The notes under the pieces: model-generated
What the model saw: only the letters and a program-made list of their open reading frames with translations
Database searches by the model: none
Told to the model about the DNA's origin: nothing
NCBI GenBank assembly: GCA_012934845.2
Contig: WNNJ02003258.1
Location: 434,001 to 498,000 of the forward strand
From: Pomphorhynchus laevis
Taxonomy: Eukaryota > Acanthocephala > Palaeacanthocephala > Echinorhynchida > Pomphorhynchidae
Length of the DNA: 64,000 nt
Reading direction: 5' to 3'
Shown: piece by piece, positions 11,084-21,588 of the stretch
How the letters are laid out: every line of letters begins with the position of its first letter
How positions within the stretch are numbered: position 1 is the stretch's first letter
Made by a program: the position numbers and the translations under genes

Positions 11084-11212
11084 CATATATAATTCTCGGG
11101 CTTCTCTTCGTCATATTTCTCGGCTTGTTCATCCACGTTCATATTCTCTTCCTCCTTCTTCTCGGCTTCATCAGGCTCAGCATCGTCATCAGACATCTTC
11201 CTTTCGCGCTCC
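11084..11212 (-). other. Possible acidic coding exon or relic (host-like)
   Basis: On the minus strand an open frame reads KERERK, then MSDDDAEPDEAEKK, and ends EEKPENYI with a TGA at 11084-11086. It is 37 codons from the internal Met. The composition is highly charged and acidic, unlike every transposon frame here. It is preceded by ATACAG, which could be a 3' splice site (ending at 11215). It resembles the C-terminal exon of a nuclear or chromatin-type protein, but I do not recognise a specific gene. It could be a real last exon, a retrocopy fragment or coincidence. No polyadenylation signal is obvious downstream. Confidence 0.3.
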
Positions 11213-11257
11213 TTCTGTATGACCAACATAATAGGATACTGCATGGACTGGGAGTGC

Positions 11258-11592
11258 TTCTTCTAATCAGCACCGCCGTTCGAGTGCTCTTTCGTCTTCG
11301 TCGCTTCGACAACACATCCACATATATTGCGCAACTCTCCTGGCGCACCATCTACATCCGCATAAAACTCTGCCTTCTTCTCGTAACTTTTCGTCTCATC
11401 GCTGTCGGTTCCCCATCGTTCATCAACCACCCTTTCTTAGATGACACTCGCCTCACCATTTGATTGCTGCGTTACCGTTATTCCCTCTTACTCTACGTTC
11501 CCAATTAATCCAACAACTACGTCTTCGATCCTTTCTCGTCGTCGCCCCACACGCCTGGAATCAACTCCCTTTCGACGTCCGCAACGCTTGCC
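11258..11592 (+). mobile_element. L2-B LINE fragment, ORF2 C-terminal region
   Basis: Matches L2-B ORF2 from AVRVLFRLRRFDNTSTYIAQ to near WNQLPFDVR. It includes IRIKLCLLLVTFRLIAVGSPSF, read in two frames with a break near 11462. It starts and ends abruptly; there is no 3' UTR or tail, so the right end (GCAACGCTTG at about 11590) is a truncation or deletion. Confidence 0.7.
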
Positions 11593-13054
11593 TTAGGCAG
11601 AGTATAACAGTTGTAAATCATGATTTTGAGCAAAACCGATGACAACATTATACAGTCTAAAGCAATTTCATATTCATGCTGAATAAAGGTGATTAGACTG
11701 AAATAAAGCCAAGGTTCGAAGTTTAAGGCAACACGTGATTAGGAATGTACAAAATAAACAGCGAAGCTGGAAATTATACTTAAATAATTTGATTATGAGA
11801 ATATAGTTATGCCATTTGATAAATACTTAACTATTATTAATTGTTACCTAATTTGTTATAGATTCTGTTATATAATTGAATTGTAACAAATACTTTAAAC
11901 TATTATTAATACACCAGATAAAGCCCGTAGGCTGTTAAGTCTGCTCACATAGAAAGATAGACAAACAAAAAAAACAAAAGAGAAAAATTTCTAAAAAGCA
12001 TTTAAAACTTCATTTGATAGGGGAATTCGAAGCCCCCTAAGGGTTCAGTCCGGCAAATCTAGAAAATCAGTATGAAAACGGGTACTTTCATAAGTCGGTT
12101 ACGATCAACAACGTTCTTTAACATAATTGATTGCAACATAATCTTTAACATAATTGATTATAACAGTGGAATGGTTTCATTAAAACCATTCTACTGTTAC
12201 CGCCTAAAACCATACCGCCTACGCTAATAAGGTGCCTCAAAATGATTGATAGCGAAGCCAAAATTTTTGTGCGCAGTGAGGGCTAAGTCTAGCCTATCTA
12301 AAAAATGAATCCGAAAGGAATGTCACACGAATCCAGTACTCTTCAACATGGCAAAGCCAAAATGTTTGTACGATTTGATCAGCAACATAACTATATAATG
12401 TTCTTAAAAACGATGTCAACTTTAAAACAAGTTAACATTAACGTCAACTTTTAAAACGATTCGAGACCGCGTCAACTGCTAGTTAACAATTTCGCAAACC
12501 CTGCTTGCGTTTTATTTTAGTGGACCAAATCGGAAAGGTAATCGCTCGCGTATAGAAACAAGAAATGCAGAAACTGAATACTACTTGTTGAAAAACGTGG
12601 GACAATCTGGAAGAAATATAACCCTTTTGCTCTAATTAAGTTATCATATTCTGCAGAATATCTGTAATACTTAACTAATAATAGCTTACAATTATTTCTA
12701 TAATTTTGAAATTCAATATACTTAAACTATTCACATGTAGATCAGTTTTCGCCTATGCAATAAACTCGAGAAAGATAGTATGTGTATTTATTACAATGGA
12801 ATAAAAAATACCCACCATGTTATATGTAGATACATATCGCCAAATTGGCCTCAAATAATAAAGAATTATGCACATAATATTTTCAACATGATGTGATCTG
12901 CAATTTCATTTCTAATACGTCAAGTAACATTTTGAACTTAGCTAGTGATTTTGTATATTTGCATACAAAAACAAAATAAAGTTCAAATTTTAGTAAATAA
13001 TTGGTGATATAATTTTTTATAAATTATTTTAAACGTATAAAATCATTCAGTTGT
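11593..13054. other. AT-rich spacer without recognisable gene
   Basis: About 1.46 kb with only short frames in all phases. Visible structure: a 16-bp imperfect hairpin near 12166-12201 (AACAGTGGAATGGTTT, then its near-complement), the repeated segment CTTTAACATAATTGATT at about 12117 and 12149, and two diverged direct repeats around GCGAAGCCAAAATTTTTGTG and GCAAAGCCAAAATGTTTGTA (about 12253 and 12351). These may be remnants of an unidentified repeat. No coding feature is supported. Confidence 0.6.
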
Positions 13055-14896
13055 TAAAAAAGATTTATTTTAACGTGACAAATGCGTGCCAGCGCACGCT
13101 GACATGACCACAATAAAACAAAAATGTAAATCACGTGTCGAGAATGTGTGAACGGAGGAGGTGTTTGAATATGATGAAGGAGGGAGCGCGACGGACGTCG
13201 AGAGGGGGTTGATTCCAGGCGAGTGGGGCGACGACGAGAAAGGAACGGAGACCGTAGTTGTTGGAGTAATTGGGAATGTAAAGTAAGAGGGTATGACAGG
13301 AACGCAGCAATAGCGAGGTGGGGCGAGTATCGTCTAAGAAATGAAGGTTGATGAACGATGGGGAGCCGACAGCGATGAGACGAAAAGTAACGAGAAGGCG
13401 GAATTTGATGCGGATGTGGATGGTGGGCCAGGAGAGTTGGGCAAAATATGTGGATGTGTGGTCGAAGCGATGGAGATGAAAGATCACTCGAACGGCGTGT
13501 TGATTATTCGGTGTAGTGGTAGGATTATGGATTTTGGAGAATTGGCAAAAAGGTTGAGGCAGTAATTGATTGTAGGGAAAAGAAGCGATAAAAGAAGATG
13601 CATACAAGAACGGTAGTCGATAACGGGGCGGATGCGGCGGATGTCACTGAGAATTTAGTTAGACGAGCGGAATTTGTCACGGACGAAGGGTTTAAGAAAA
13701 CGGTGATCATCGAAATGGAAGCCTAAGAAAGTGAGATTGGGTACTATGGGGATTATCGATGAGGCAAAATATACAGTGGGAAGATATATATTTGGTTTAC
13801 GGGGAAGGATCCACATTATTTTGGACTTGTCGGGGTTTAGAACCAGATGGAGATTGGAGAGACGCTTGTAGATAGAAGAAAGACAGTTGGAGGCAGAAAT
13901 GCCGATATCGTGCATGCGATGCGCGGGTGCATGAGCATAGATTAGAATGTCATCGGCGTATTGCATGACGTTAAAGGAGTAAGGTTTGATAAACGAAGAG
14001 AGATCGCCAAGCAGAAGAAAGAACACCAGGGGACCAAGGACTGAACCTTGTGGGACCCCGCAAAAAATAGGGATGGGAGGGGAGGATGATGAATTAGAAC
14101 AGACGCGAAAGGAACGGTCGGATAGATATGAAGGAAAGCATGCTACGGAGGAGGAAGAAAAGCCGTAATCATAACGAAGGCGTAAAAGGAGGACGGAGTG
14201 GTCGACAATGTCGAAGGCGGATGAGATGTCGAGGGAGATGATAACACTATATAGAGCCTTGTTACTAGAAATGATAAGGTCGTTGTAAACTTTCATGTAT
14301 GCGATTTCGTTGGAGTGAGTAGAGCGGAAAACGGATTGGAAAAGAGATTACAGATTTGATGAAGAGAGATAAACGTTGATCTGTATTAAGATTATACGTT
14401 CTAAGAGCTTAGAAAAAGTAGGGTTAGTGAAATGGGCTGATAGCTAGAAGGAAGTGAGGGCTATAGCGATTGTTTCTTAAGGAGTGGACGAATGATGACG
14501 AATGTTTTGTGTATAGGGAAGATACGAGTGCGGATGAACGAGGTTAATTAAGTGGTGAGGAAATGGGATATCAATAAGCATATGGATTTAAATATGTGGG
14601 TAGACAGGAGATCGGCAGGTGAGGTTTTGCTGGGCAAGGACATGAGAACAGATGATACTTCGGTAGGTGAGACAGGAAGAAGATTAAAGAGTTCTGGAAG
14701 GATGAGGGTAGGCGGGGCAGAGTGGGATAGGATGGAGACAAGGGTGAATGAGAGCAACGTGGATACTTTGGACTGGAGAAATGACGAATAATCATGGGCA
14801 TTTATGTAGCAAGACGATGAGGGGCGAGCAAGGATTGAGTTAAAAGTGTGCCAGAGATTCTTAGAGTTGAATAAAGTGATGATTTTATGCCGCCAG

Positions 14897-15233
14897 AAGG
14901 AATCAAATCAGCTAACTGACTCTACGTATTTAATATAATTTTAAAATAAACAAAGCATAATAATGCTAAATCAAAATTTAATAATTAAATAATAAAATTA
15001 ATAATTGTTTTTAGATTTTCTATAATTTATATCAAGTTAAAATAAAAAATTGAAATTTAAAATAAACGTCATTTTTATGAATTGACTAATAAATAACAGA
15101 CGTTGTATCAGAATAAGAATTAGAGGTCATCAGGAGGAACTGCTATGCTATCAGGTTTCAGCCCCTAACTCCATCTACCCAACATAGCAGCGGGGCCAAA
15201 TACATGCTAATGTATTTGGCCCCGCTGCTATGG
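14897..15233 (-). mobile_element. Penelope-like PLE2 terminal fragment ending in a perfect palindrome
   Basis: The sequence from AAATCAGCTAACTGA onward matches the left (3') end of PLE2 at 40777-41097, including the CAGGAGGAACTGCTATGCTA stretch. It stops at the small hairpin AAATACAT-GCTA-ATGTATTT and then runs back as an inverted copy of itself, making a 23-bp perfect hairpin. It is noncoding and 5'-truncated. It is inserted in L2-B copy F. Confidence 0.8.
15183..15232. repeat. 23-bp perfect inverted repeat (fold-back)
   Basis: The arms are 15183-15205 and 15210-15232 with loop GCTA. In the other two PLE2 copies only the inner 8 bp are palindromic (AAATACAT/ATGTATTT). The outer 15 bp therefore look templated by snap-back of the nascent strand on itself at the 5' truncation point. 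Confidence 0.9.
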
Positions 15234-15285
15234 TACGTAGTAAAGTTGCATTTGGTACTTAGTAGACTAAGATGAGACCGGCGAT

Positions 15286-15600
15286 ATGTTTAGTGCAATA
15301 TCAACTAATTGATTAGTTTAGAAGTCCTAAATTCTAAAGATTATAATATTAATTTGAGTATTGAACACCCTGATAACAACTGCATTAGTTTTTTGGACGT
15401 AAAGGTATTGCTAGGTAATCCAATCCGTACAACAGTGCACATGAAGGATATCCCTAACATTGTAACTAGCTGGTCATCTCATTCACCTGTAAAATGGAAA
15501 ATGTCACAGGCACGATCCCTATTCCTGCGAGCACACCGTATTTGCTCATTCGTGCCAGGATGTTCAGATTTGATATATTATTTTTTATTTCAATTGTGAC
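15286..15600 (+). mobile_element. Penelope-like element fragment (RT C-terminal region)
   Basis: The frame 15309-15599 reads CISFLDVKV, TTVHMKDIP and ARSLFLRAHRICS. This follows the pattern after the RT core of Penelope-like elements (FLDV, then a TSVYRK-type box, then a SL..RA..ICS box). No RT catalytic core or GIY-YIG is present. It is a short fossil truncated at both ends. The next ~100 bp are AT-rich, with CCCATTAGGGGAC at about 15627, and lead into R-1. Confidence 0.6.
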
Positions 15601-15781
15601 CCGTTAGGGATTGTTCTACTGTTGCCCATTAGGGGACTTTAAAAGTCTTGTGTTTATTTGATATACAATAAATATTTTTTATTTCAAAAAAATATTATTA
15701 TTGACCTTTCCAAAGAGGGTTTTACGCAGGGCGACCCATTCGCAATGCCATGCTTTTCCCTAGCCTCTTTACCGCTAATAA

Positions 15782-17746
15782 AAAAAAGATTTATTTTAAC
15801 GTGGCAAATGCGTGCCAGCGCACGCTTACATGACCACAACAAAAACAAAACTGTGAATCAGGCGTCGAGAAGGTGTGAACGGAGGAGGTGTTTGAATGTG
15901 ATAAAGGAGGGAGCGCGGCGGACGTCGAGAGGGAGTTGATTCCAGGCGAGTGAGGCGGCGACGAGGAAGGATCGGAGACCGTAGTTGTTGGAGTAATTAG
16001 GAACGTGGAGTAAGAGGGTATGACAGGAACGAAGCGATAGCGAGGTGGGGCGAGTATCGTCTAAGAAAGGAAGGTTGATGAACGATGGGGAGCCGACAGC
16101 GATGAGACGAAAAGTAATGAGAAGAAGGCGGAGTTTGATGCGGATGTGGATGGTGGGTCAGGAGAGTTGGGCAAAATATGTGGCATGTGTGGTCGAAGCG
16201 ACGGAGGCGAAAGAGCACTCGAACGGCGGTGTTGATTATTCGTTGTAGGGGTAGGATGATGGATTTTGGAGAATTGGCGAAAAGGCTAAGGCAGTAATCG
16301 ATTTTAGGGAAAAGAAGCGATGAAAGAAGAGACATACAAGAACGGAAGTCGATAAGGGGGCGGATACGGCGGATGTCACGAAGAATTAAGTTAGACGAGC
16401 GGACCTTGTCACGGACGAAGGGTTTAAGGGAAAGGTGATCATCGAAATGGAAGCCTAAGAAAGTGAGATTGTGGACTACAGGGATGATCGATGAGGCAAA
16501 AGATACAATGGGAGGAGATATGCTTGGTTTACGGGGAAGGATCCACATTATTTTGGACTTTTCGGCGTTTAGAACGAGATGGAGATTGGAGAGACGCTTG
16601 TAGATAGAAGAGAGACAGTTGGAGGCAGAAATGGCGATATCGTGTATGCGATGTGCGGGTGCATGAGCATAGATTAGAATGTCATCGGCGTATTGCATGA
16701 CGTTAAAGGAGTAAGGTTTGATAAATGGAGAGAGATCGCCAAGCAAAAGAGAGAAAAGCAGGGGACCTAGGACTGAACCTTGTGGAACCCCGCAAAAAAT
16801 AGGGATGGGAGGGGAGGATGATGAATTAGAACAGACGCGAAAGGAACGGTCGGATAGATATGAGGCGAACCAAGCTACGGAGGAGGAAGAAAAGCAGTAA
16901 TCATAACGAAGGCGAGAAAGGAGGACGGAGTGGTCGACAATGTCGAATGCGGAGGAGAGGTCCAGGGAGATGAGAACACTATATAGAGCCTTGTCTCGAG
17001 AAATGAGTAAGTCGTTGTACACTTTTATGCATGCGATTTCTGTCGAGTGATTAGAGCGGAAAGCGGATTGGAAAGGAGGGTACAGATTGGATGAGGAGAG
17101 ATAAGCGTTGATTTGTATTAAGATGAGGCGTTCTAAGAGCTTAGAAAGAGTAGGGAGTAGTGAAATGGGGCGATAGCTAGAAGGAAGGGAGGGGTCGAGC
17201 GATTGTTTCTTAAGGAGGGGACGAACGATTGCGGATTTCCAGTGTGAAGGGAAGATACGACTGCGGATGGACGAGTTAAACAAGGTTGTGAGAAATGGGG
17301 ATATCGATGAGCATATAGATTTTAATATGTGGGTAGGCAGGGGATCGGCAGGTGAGGTTTTGTTAGGCAAGGACATGAGGACAGATGATACTTCTGTAGG
17401 TGATACAGGGAGAAGATGAAAGAGTTCGGGAAGGATGAGAGTAGACTGGGCAGAGTGGAATAGGATGGAGACCGGGGTGTGAGAGAGCAGCGTGGATACT
17501 TTAGTCTGGAGAAATGACGAATAATCATTAGCATTGATGTTGCAAGGCGTAGAGGAACGAGCCAGGATTGAGTTAAAAGTATGCCAGAGAGTCTTAGAGT
17601 TGAATGAAGTGATTATTTTATGCTGCCAGAAGGAGTTGCATTTGGTACGTAGTAGGTTGAGATGAGACCGGCGAAGAGCAAGATAGGAATCACGGAAAGA
17701 CGGAGTGATCGAGCGGAAATCGCGTCTGAGAGAGCGGTGATAGACT
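15782..17746 (-). mobile_element. L2-B LINE copy E, 5'-truncated, inserted into R-1
   Basis: A minus-strand L2-B element of 1.97 kb. Its 3' tail abuts CCGCTAATA of R-1, it has a stem-loop at 15810-15825, and it is 5'-truncated at 17746 within the linker before RT. R-1 continues on the other side with AATAGACAAAATTCG. A short AATA duplication is likely. It is the best preserved L2-B copy and serves as the reference for the family. Confidence 0.88.
15997..17746 (-). pseudogene. L2-B copy E ORF2 fragment (RT + C-terminal domain)
   Basis: About 580 open codons with no start codon because of 5' truncation. RT motifs in order: SSYRPISLLPTLSKLLERL, LISLDLSSAFDIVDHSV, FCGVPQGSVLGPLLFSLL, MQYADDILIYAHAPAHR, LNAEKSKIMWILPRKP, LTFLGFHFDDHLSLKPF. 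The last ~55 codons are out of the family frame (a one-base change near 16186, after RFDHTCH), so the normal ending LAWNQLPLDVR is lost. The encoded RT would copy element RNA at a nicked target. The endonuclease is absent from this copy. Confidence 0.85.
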
Positions 17747-18765
17747 CGAATAGACAAAATTCGACGGACCGTCCCAGGTGTGCATCAAGTTTGGTTTGCC
17801 GACGACGCGAATTTTGTTGGTTGCCCAAGCAAAATCAAAGAAGTATGGAAAGTTCTTTCAACAGACGGTCCAAAGTACGGTTATTTCGTCAACCCGAGCA
17901 AGTCGCAAATACTATCGCACCATCGCCTACATGCTGACCAGCTACCGTCACAAGACATAAAGATATTTTATGACGGAATGAGGGTGCTTGGATCTGCAGT
18001 AGGTACACCCGAATATGAAACAGCGGAACTCAGCCAACGTGTGGATGCATGGTCAACATTACTAAGTCGTCTAGGCGAGGTCGCAAAAATCGACCCACAC
18101 GTAGCCTATGCAGGACTAACACACGCCATACAAGCAAAGTGGATTTATACCACAAGAACAATAAAGTGCGACAATGCTCTTTTAAATGGCATATCCGAGC
18201 AATTGAATAAAGAGCTCCTGAGCATCATAACAGGATTGCCAATCGAAAATGGATGGGAAACCATCGTGACATCCTCTCTAGGTATAGGCGGTCTAGGAGT
18301 TCAAGACCCCTTCCTAATCGCTCGTTCAAACTACGACCTCTCACAATCAATTAGCAACACCTACGAGTTGGGAATTACCGGACATGCTTTGCCCGACATA
18401 CAATCAAAACAAATTAAACAGCAAGCGACATGTCGTGACAAAATACTAAACAAATGGTTGTCAGATGCCCTTCTCAAAATGGATATAGTTGCCCAGACAA
18501 CAACCAAACATGCTCGAAGAGAAGGCGCATCACCGTGGCTAAGCGCCCTGCCCTTAAAAACTGAAAAATTCTACTTGTCTCGAAGGGAGTTCAGAGACGC
18601 CATCTCAGCACGCTATGGACAAACCCCGTCAGACCTGATCGGCAGAGCATGCCCATGTGGCGAACAACTGTCGCTGGGGCACGGACTTTCATGTCCAAAA
18701 GGTGGATTGCCATCTATTCAGCATGACTCCGTTCGGGACGAAATTGCCAGGGAATTGGCTCTATT
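17747..18765 (+). pseudogene. R-1 RT thumb and partial restriction-like endonuclease
   Basis: A continuous frame from VPGVHQVWFADDANFVG (RT motif C) through GPKYGYFVNPSKSQIL (motif D), the thumb, and the pre-endonuclease box EGASPWLSALPLKTEKFY. It goes on into the zinc-like CPCGEQLSLGHGLSCPKGG and the QHDSVRDEIA box. It stops before the catalytic Asp residues and continues with unrelated frame sequence at the R-2 junction. The usual RHN of the family is QHD here and in R-3. Confidence 0.82.
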
Positions 18766-20845
18766 CGGAGTGAGAGAAGTATGCCGACGAATAATAGCCA
18801 AGACAATTTTTCAACGGTGACAAGTGATATCGCCGAAGTAGCTGGTAGCGTACAACTGTGTGCTACACAACGATGCGGAGCAGAATCAGTTATTCACTCT
18901 ATTAGGAATTCATTTGAATTGTCGAACGATGTCTGTGTGTTGCAGATAGATGCTAGCAATGCGTTCAATGCGATAAATCGCAAATTGGCATTAACGAACA
19001 TTAAGAATGTATGTCCGGCCATATATCGTGTGCTGAAGAACTGCTACCAGAAAGACCCTATATTAACTGTGCAAGACGAGATTTTAATCTCAAAAGAGGG
19101 ATTCACGCAAGGTGATCCATTGGCGATGGCGGCATTCGCAATGGCAACACTCCCTCTTATTAATGACCTGAGAAAGAGGGTACCTTCTGTTATGCACCGA
19201 TGGTACGCAGATGATGCATGTTGCGTAGGACGACCGGAAGATCTAATTAAAGTATGGCAGGATATAGTTACAATCGGTCCGCTATATGGATTTCATGTGA
19301 ATGTAGCAAAAAGTAAATTACTAGTGCATAAAAGTCATATGCCCCATGTTAAAAAGATTTTTCAAAATGCAGGGATTTGCACGAGTGACGAAGGCATCGT
19401 TCACTTGGGATCTCCGATAGGAACACACACATTCACAAAATCTCATTTAATCGATAGGGTAGCCAAATGGACAAAAATAGTTAAACAGTTATCTGAAATT
19501 GCGGAGATTGATGCTCAAATTGCATATAGCGCCTTTTGCTACGCTATACAACACAAGTGGAGTTACGTGATTCGGACGTGCAAGGTAGAGGTGGAGTGGT
19601 TTGAGCAGTTACGGAGTTCTATCTACAATGATTTGTTACCAAAATTTACTGGTCAAGGGGACATAACGGAAACTATGCGAATGGTCTATTCGCTACCGTC
19701 AAGATGTGGCGGTCTGGGAATTCGAAATGACTGGGATAATGTCGATAACATATATAGCCGATCGATAAGAATATGTGAACCCATCTTGCGTGGTATTAAA
19801 GGGCAAGAACTAACAACTTCACAAAGACAAATAAGTGAACAAATTTATAATGAAGCTAAACTAGATACTAAACGGAAAGTTGTACATACGGTAGAATTAT
19901 TGGATGAAAGGATGAAATGTCTAATAGCATATGCCTCAGAAAAGGGAGCTTCTTCGTGGCTAACGACAAGACCAAACAATATATATCAATCAGTACTTGA
20001 CACACAACAATTTATAGACGCCATATGTGTAAGATATAATTTGCCGTTAAAAGATTGTAAAGCGCGCTGTGCGTGTGGTTCACTGCTTGATCCATTACAT
20101 GCTCTCTCATGTCGGACGGGAGGAACAACTATAATTAGACATGATATAATACGGAATGTCATTGCCGACGAAATAGGGGACATTTGTAAAGATGTGGAGC
20201 TTGAACCGGTTTTGAGGCCCGTACCGAACAATTACCATTTTGAAGTAGAAACCACAACGAGAGATGTGAACGCAAGATCAGATATATTATGCCGTGGAAT
20301 TTACGGTAGAGGATTGGTGCGGTCCTATTTGGACGTATGTATATTTAACACACTTGCACCTTCCTACATCGAGAAGTCACCGACCATGAGTCATACATAC
20401 CACGCGAACAGGAAAATTGCAAAATATGCCCAGCGCATTGTAGAGATTGAACGCTCGATATTCATCCCACTTACCTTTTCAACTGCTGGAGGAATTGGTC
20501 TCGAAGCGCATAAGTTACTTAAATGGATCGCACATCAAAAGGCAATAAGGCACAAAACCAGTTATTCGGCATGTATCTCGATAATTAGGTCTAGAGTGAG
20601 CATTGCACTGGCTCAAGCAGCTTCGATGTGTATACGCGCTACCCGAATACTTATACGTGAGCAACTACATAGTAGAAGAGCTCAACACACAAATATACAA
20701 TCGCAGGAATTCGGATATTTCGGGGACCAAGAATTTGATTGATATTTAATAAAACAATATAATAACGGATCAATGTTTTGACCTTGTGAGCTATCGGCCC
20801 ATTTGCGGGAACCTACAGTTGTGATTATTAGTATTTTGGAATAAA
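18766..20845 (+). mobile_element. RLE-type LINE R-2 (family beta), 5'-truncated, best preserved
   Basis: Starts inside the RT finger region (GV-REVCRRIIAKTIF, the GVRPIG..VVRRI box of relatives) directly after R-1, and extends through RT, thumb, endonuclease and a 3' UTR. The tail motif GGCCCATTTGCGGG lies at 20796-20809, then an A-rich end GGAATAAAAAAAATTATTG. The N-terminal zinc cluster is missing. Confidence 0.87.
18815..20742 (+). CDS. R-2 reverse transcriptase + restriction-like endonuclease (5' incomplete)
   Basis: The longest intact RLE-LINE frame here, about 640 family-like codons; the upstream ATG at 18781 is in the same phase but precedes a frameshift near 18815. RT motifs: GSVQLCATQRCGAE, VLQIDASNAFNAINRK (A), KEGFTQGDPLAMAAFAM (B), HRWYADDACCVG (C), GPLYGFHVNVAKSKLL (D). 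A thumb and the EKGASSWLTTRP box follow. The C-terminus has CACGSLLDPLHALSC (CCHC knuckle), IIRHDIIRN, ELEPVLRPVP (Glu), NARSDILCRG and RSYLDVCIFN (the two Asp of a PD-(D/E)XK fold), and RKIAKYAQR. The protein would nick a target and prime reverse transcription. Which RLE clade it belongs to (R2, NeSL, R4, Hero or other) was not resolved. Confidence 0.85.
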
Positions 20846-20861
20846 AAAAATTATTGACCTT

Positions 20862-21588
20862 AAAGAGGAGGGTTTTACGCAGGGCGACCCATTCGCAATG
20901 CCATGCTTTTCCCTAGCCTCTTTACCGCTAATAGACAAAATTCGACGGACCGTCCCAGGTGTGCATCAAGTTTGGTTTGCCGACGACGCGAATTTTGTTG
21001 GTTGCCCAAGCAAAATCAAAGAAGTATGGAAAGTTCTTTCAACAGTCGGTCCGAAGTACGGTTATTTCGTCAACCCGAGCAAGTCGCAAATACTATCGCA
21101 CCATCGCCTACATGCTGACCAGCTACCGTCACAAGACATAAAGATATTTTATGACGGAATGAGGGTGCTTGGATCTGCAGTTGGTACACCCGAATATGAA
21201 AGCAGCGGAACTCAGCCAACGTGTGGATGCATGGTCAACATTACTAAGTCGTCTAGGCGAGGTCGCAAAAATCGACCCACACGTAGCCTATGCAGGACTA
21301 ACACACGCCATACAAGCAAAGTGGATTTATACCACAAGAACAATAAAGTGCGACAATGCTCTTTTAAATGGCATATCCGAGCAATTGAATAAAGAGCTCC
21401 TGAGCATCATAACAGGATTGCCAATCGAAAATGGATGGGAAACCATCGTGACATCCCCTCTAGGTATGGGCGGTCTAGGAGTTCACGACCCCTTCCTAAT
21501 CGCTCGTTCAAACTACGACCTCTCACAATCAATTAGCAACACCTACGAGTTGGGAATTACCGGACATGCTTTGCCCGACATACAATAA
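20862..21588 (+). pseudogene. R-3 reverse transcriptase C-terminal half
   Basis: Reads motif B (EGFTQGDPFAMPCFSLAS), motif C (HQVWFADDANFVG), motif D and the thumb. A one-base insertion near 21203 (GAAAGCAGCGG versus GAAACAGCGG in R-1) splits the frame. A nonsense codon follows at 21586 (IQ then stop, where R-1 has IQSKQ). RT activity would be lost in this copy. N-terminal motifs are absent because of truncation. Confidence 0.82.

Larger units (their letters stand above)
13055..15285 (-). mobile_element. L2-B LINE copy F, decayed, interrupted by a Penelope fragment
   Basis: A minus-strand L2-B element whose 3' stem-loop is at 13084-13099. Reading leftward from 15285 it covers the linker and RT (VYNDLIISSNKALYSVIISL, FCGVPQGSVLGPLVFF, MQYADDILIYAHAPAHR, LNPDKSKIMWIL) and the C-terminus (SFLVVAPLAWNQPPLDVR). 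The frame is broken at several places (around 13610, 14300, 14540). At 14897-15233 it is split by a PLE2 fragment; about 50 bp of L2-B sequence continue beyond it. It is older than copy E, to which it is otherwise collinear. Confidence 0.82.
15701..18765 (+). mobile_element. RLE-type LINE R-1 (family alpha), 5'- and 3'-incomplete, interrupted
   Basis: The pieces are 15701-15781 (IDLSKEGFTQGDPFAM, RT motif B) and 17747-18765 (RT motif C onward). L2-B copy E lies between them, flanked by AATA on both sides. The element starts just upstream of motif B, as does its near-identical relative R-3. It stops inside the endonuclease at 18765, where R-2 begins without a spacer. Confidence 0.85.

Noticed and set aside
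12030-12060. tRNA gene or tRNA-derived SINE (GGTTCAGTCC resembles a B box)
   Set aside because: No A box at the right spacing and no cloverleaf could be drawn.
13655-17757. Host genes on the minus strand
   Set aside because: All long minus-strand frames here are L2-B LINE RT, with YADD and GVPQGS motifs.
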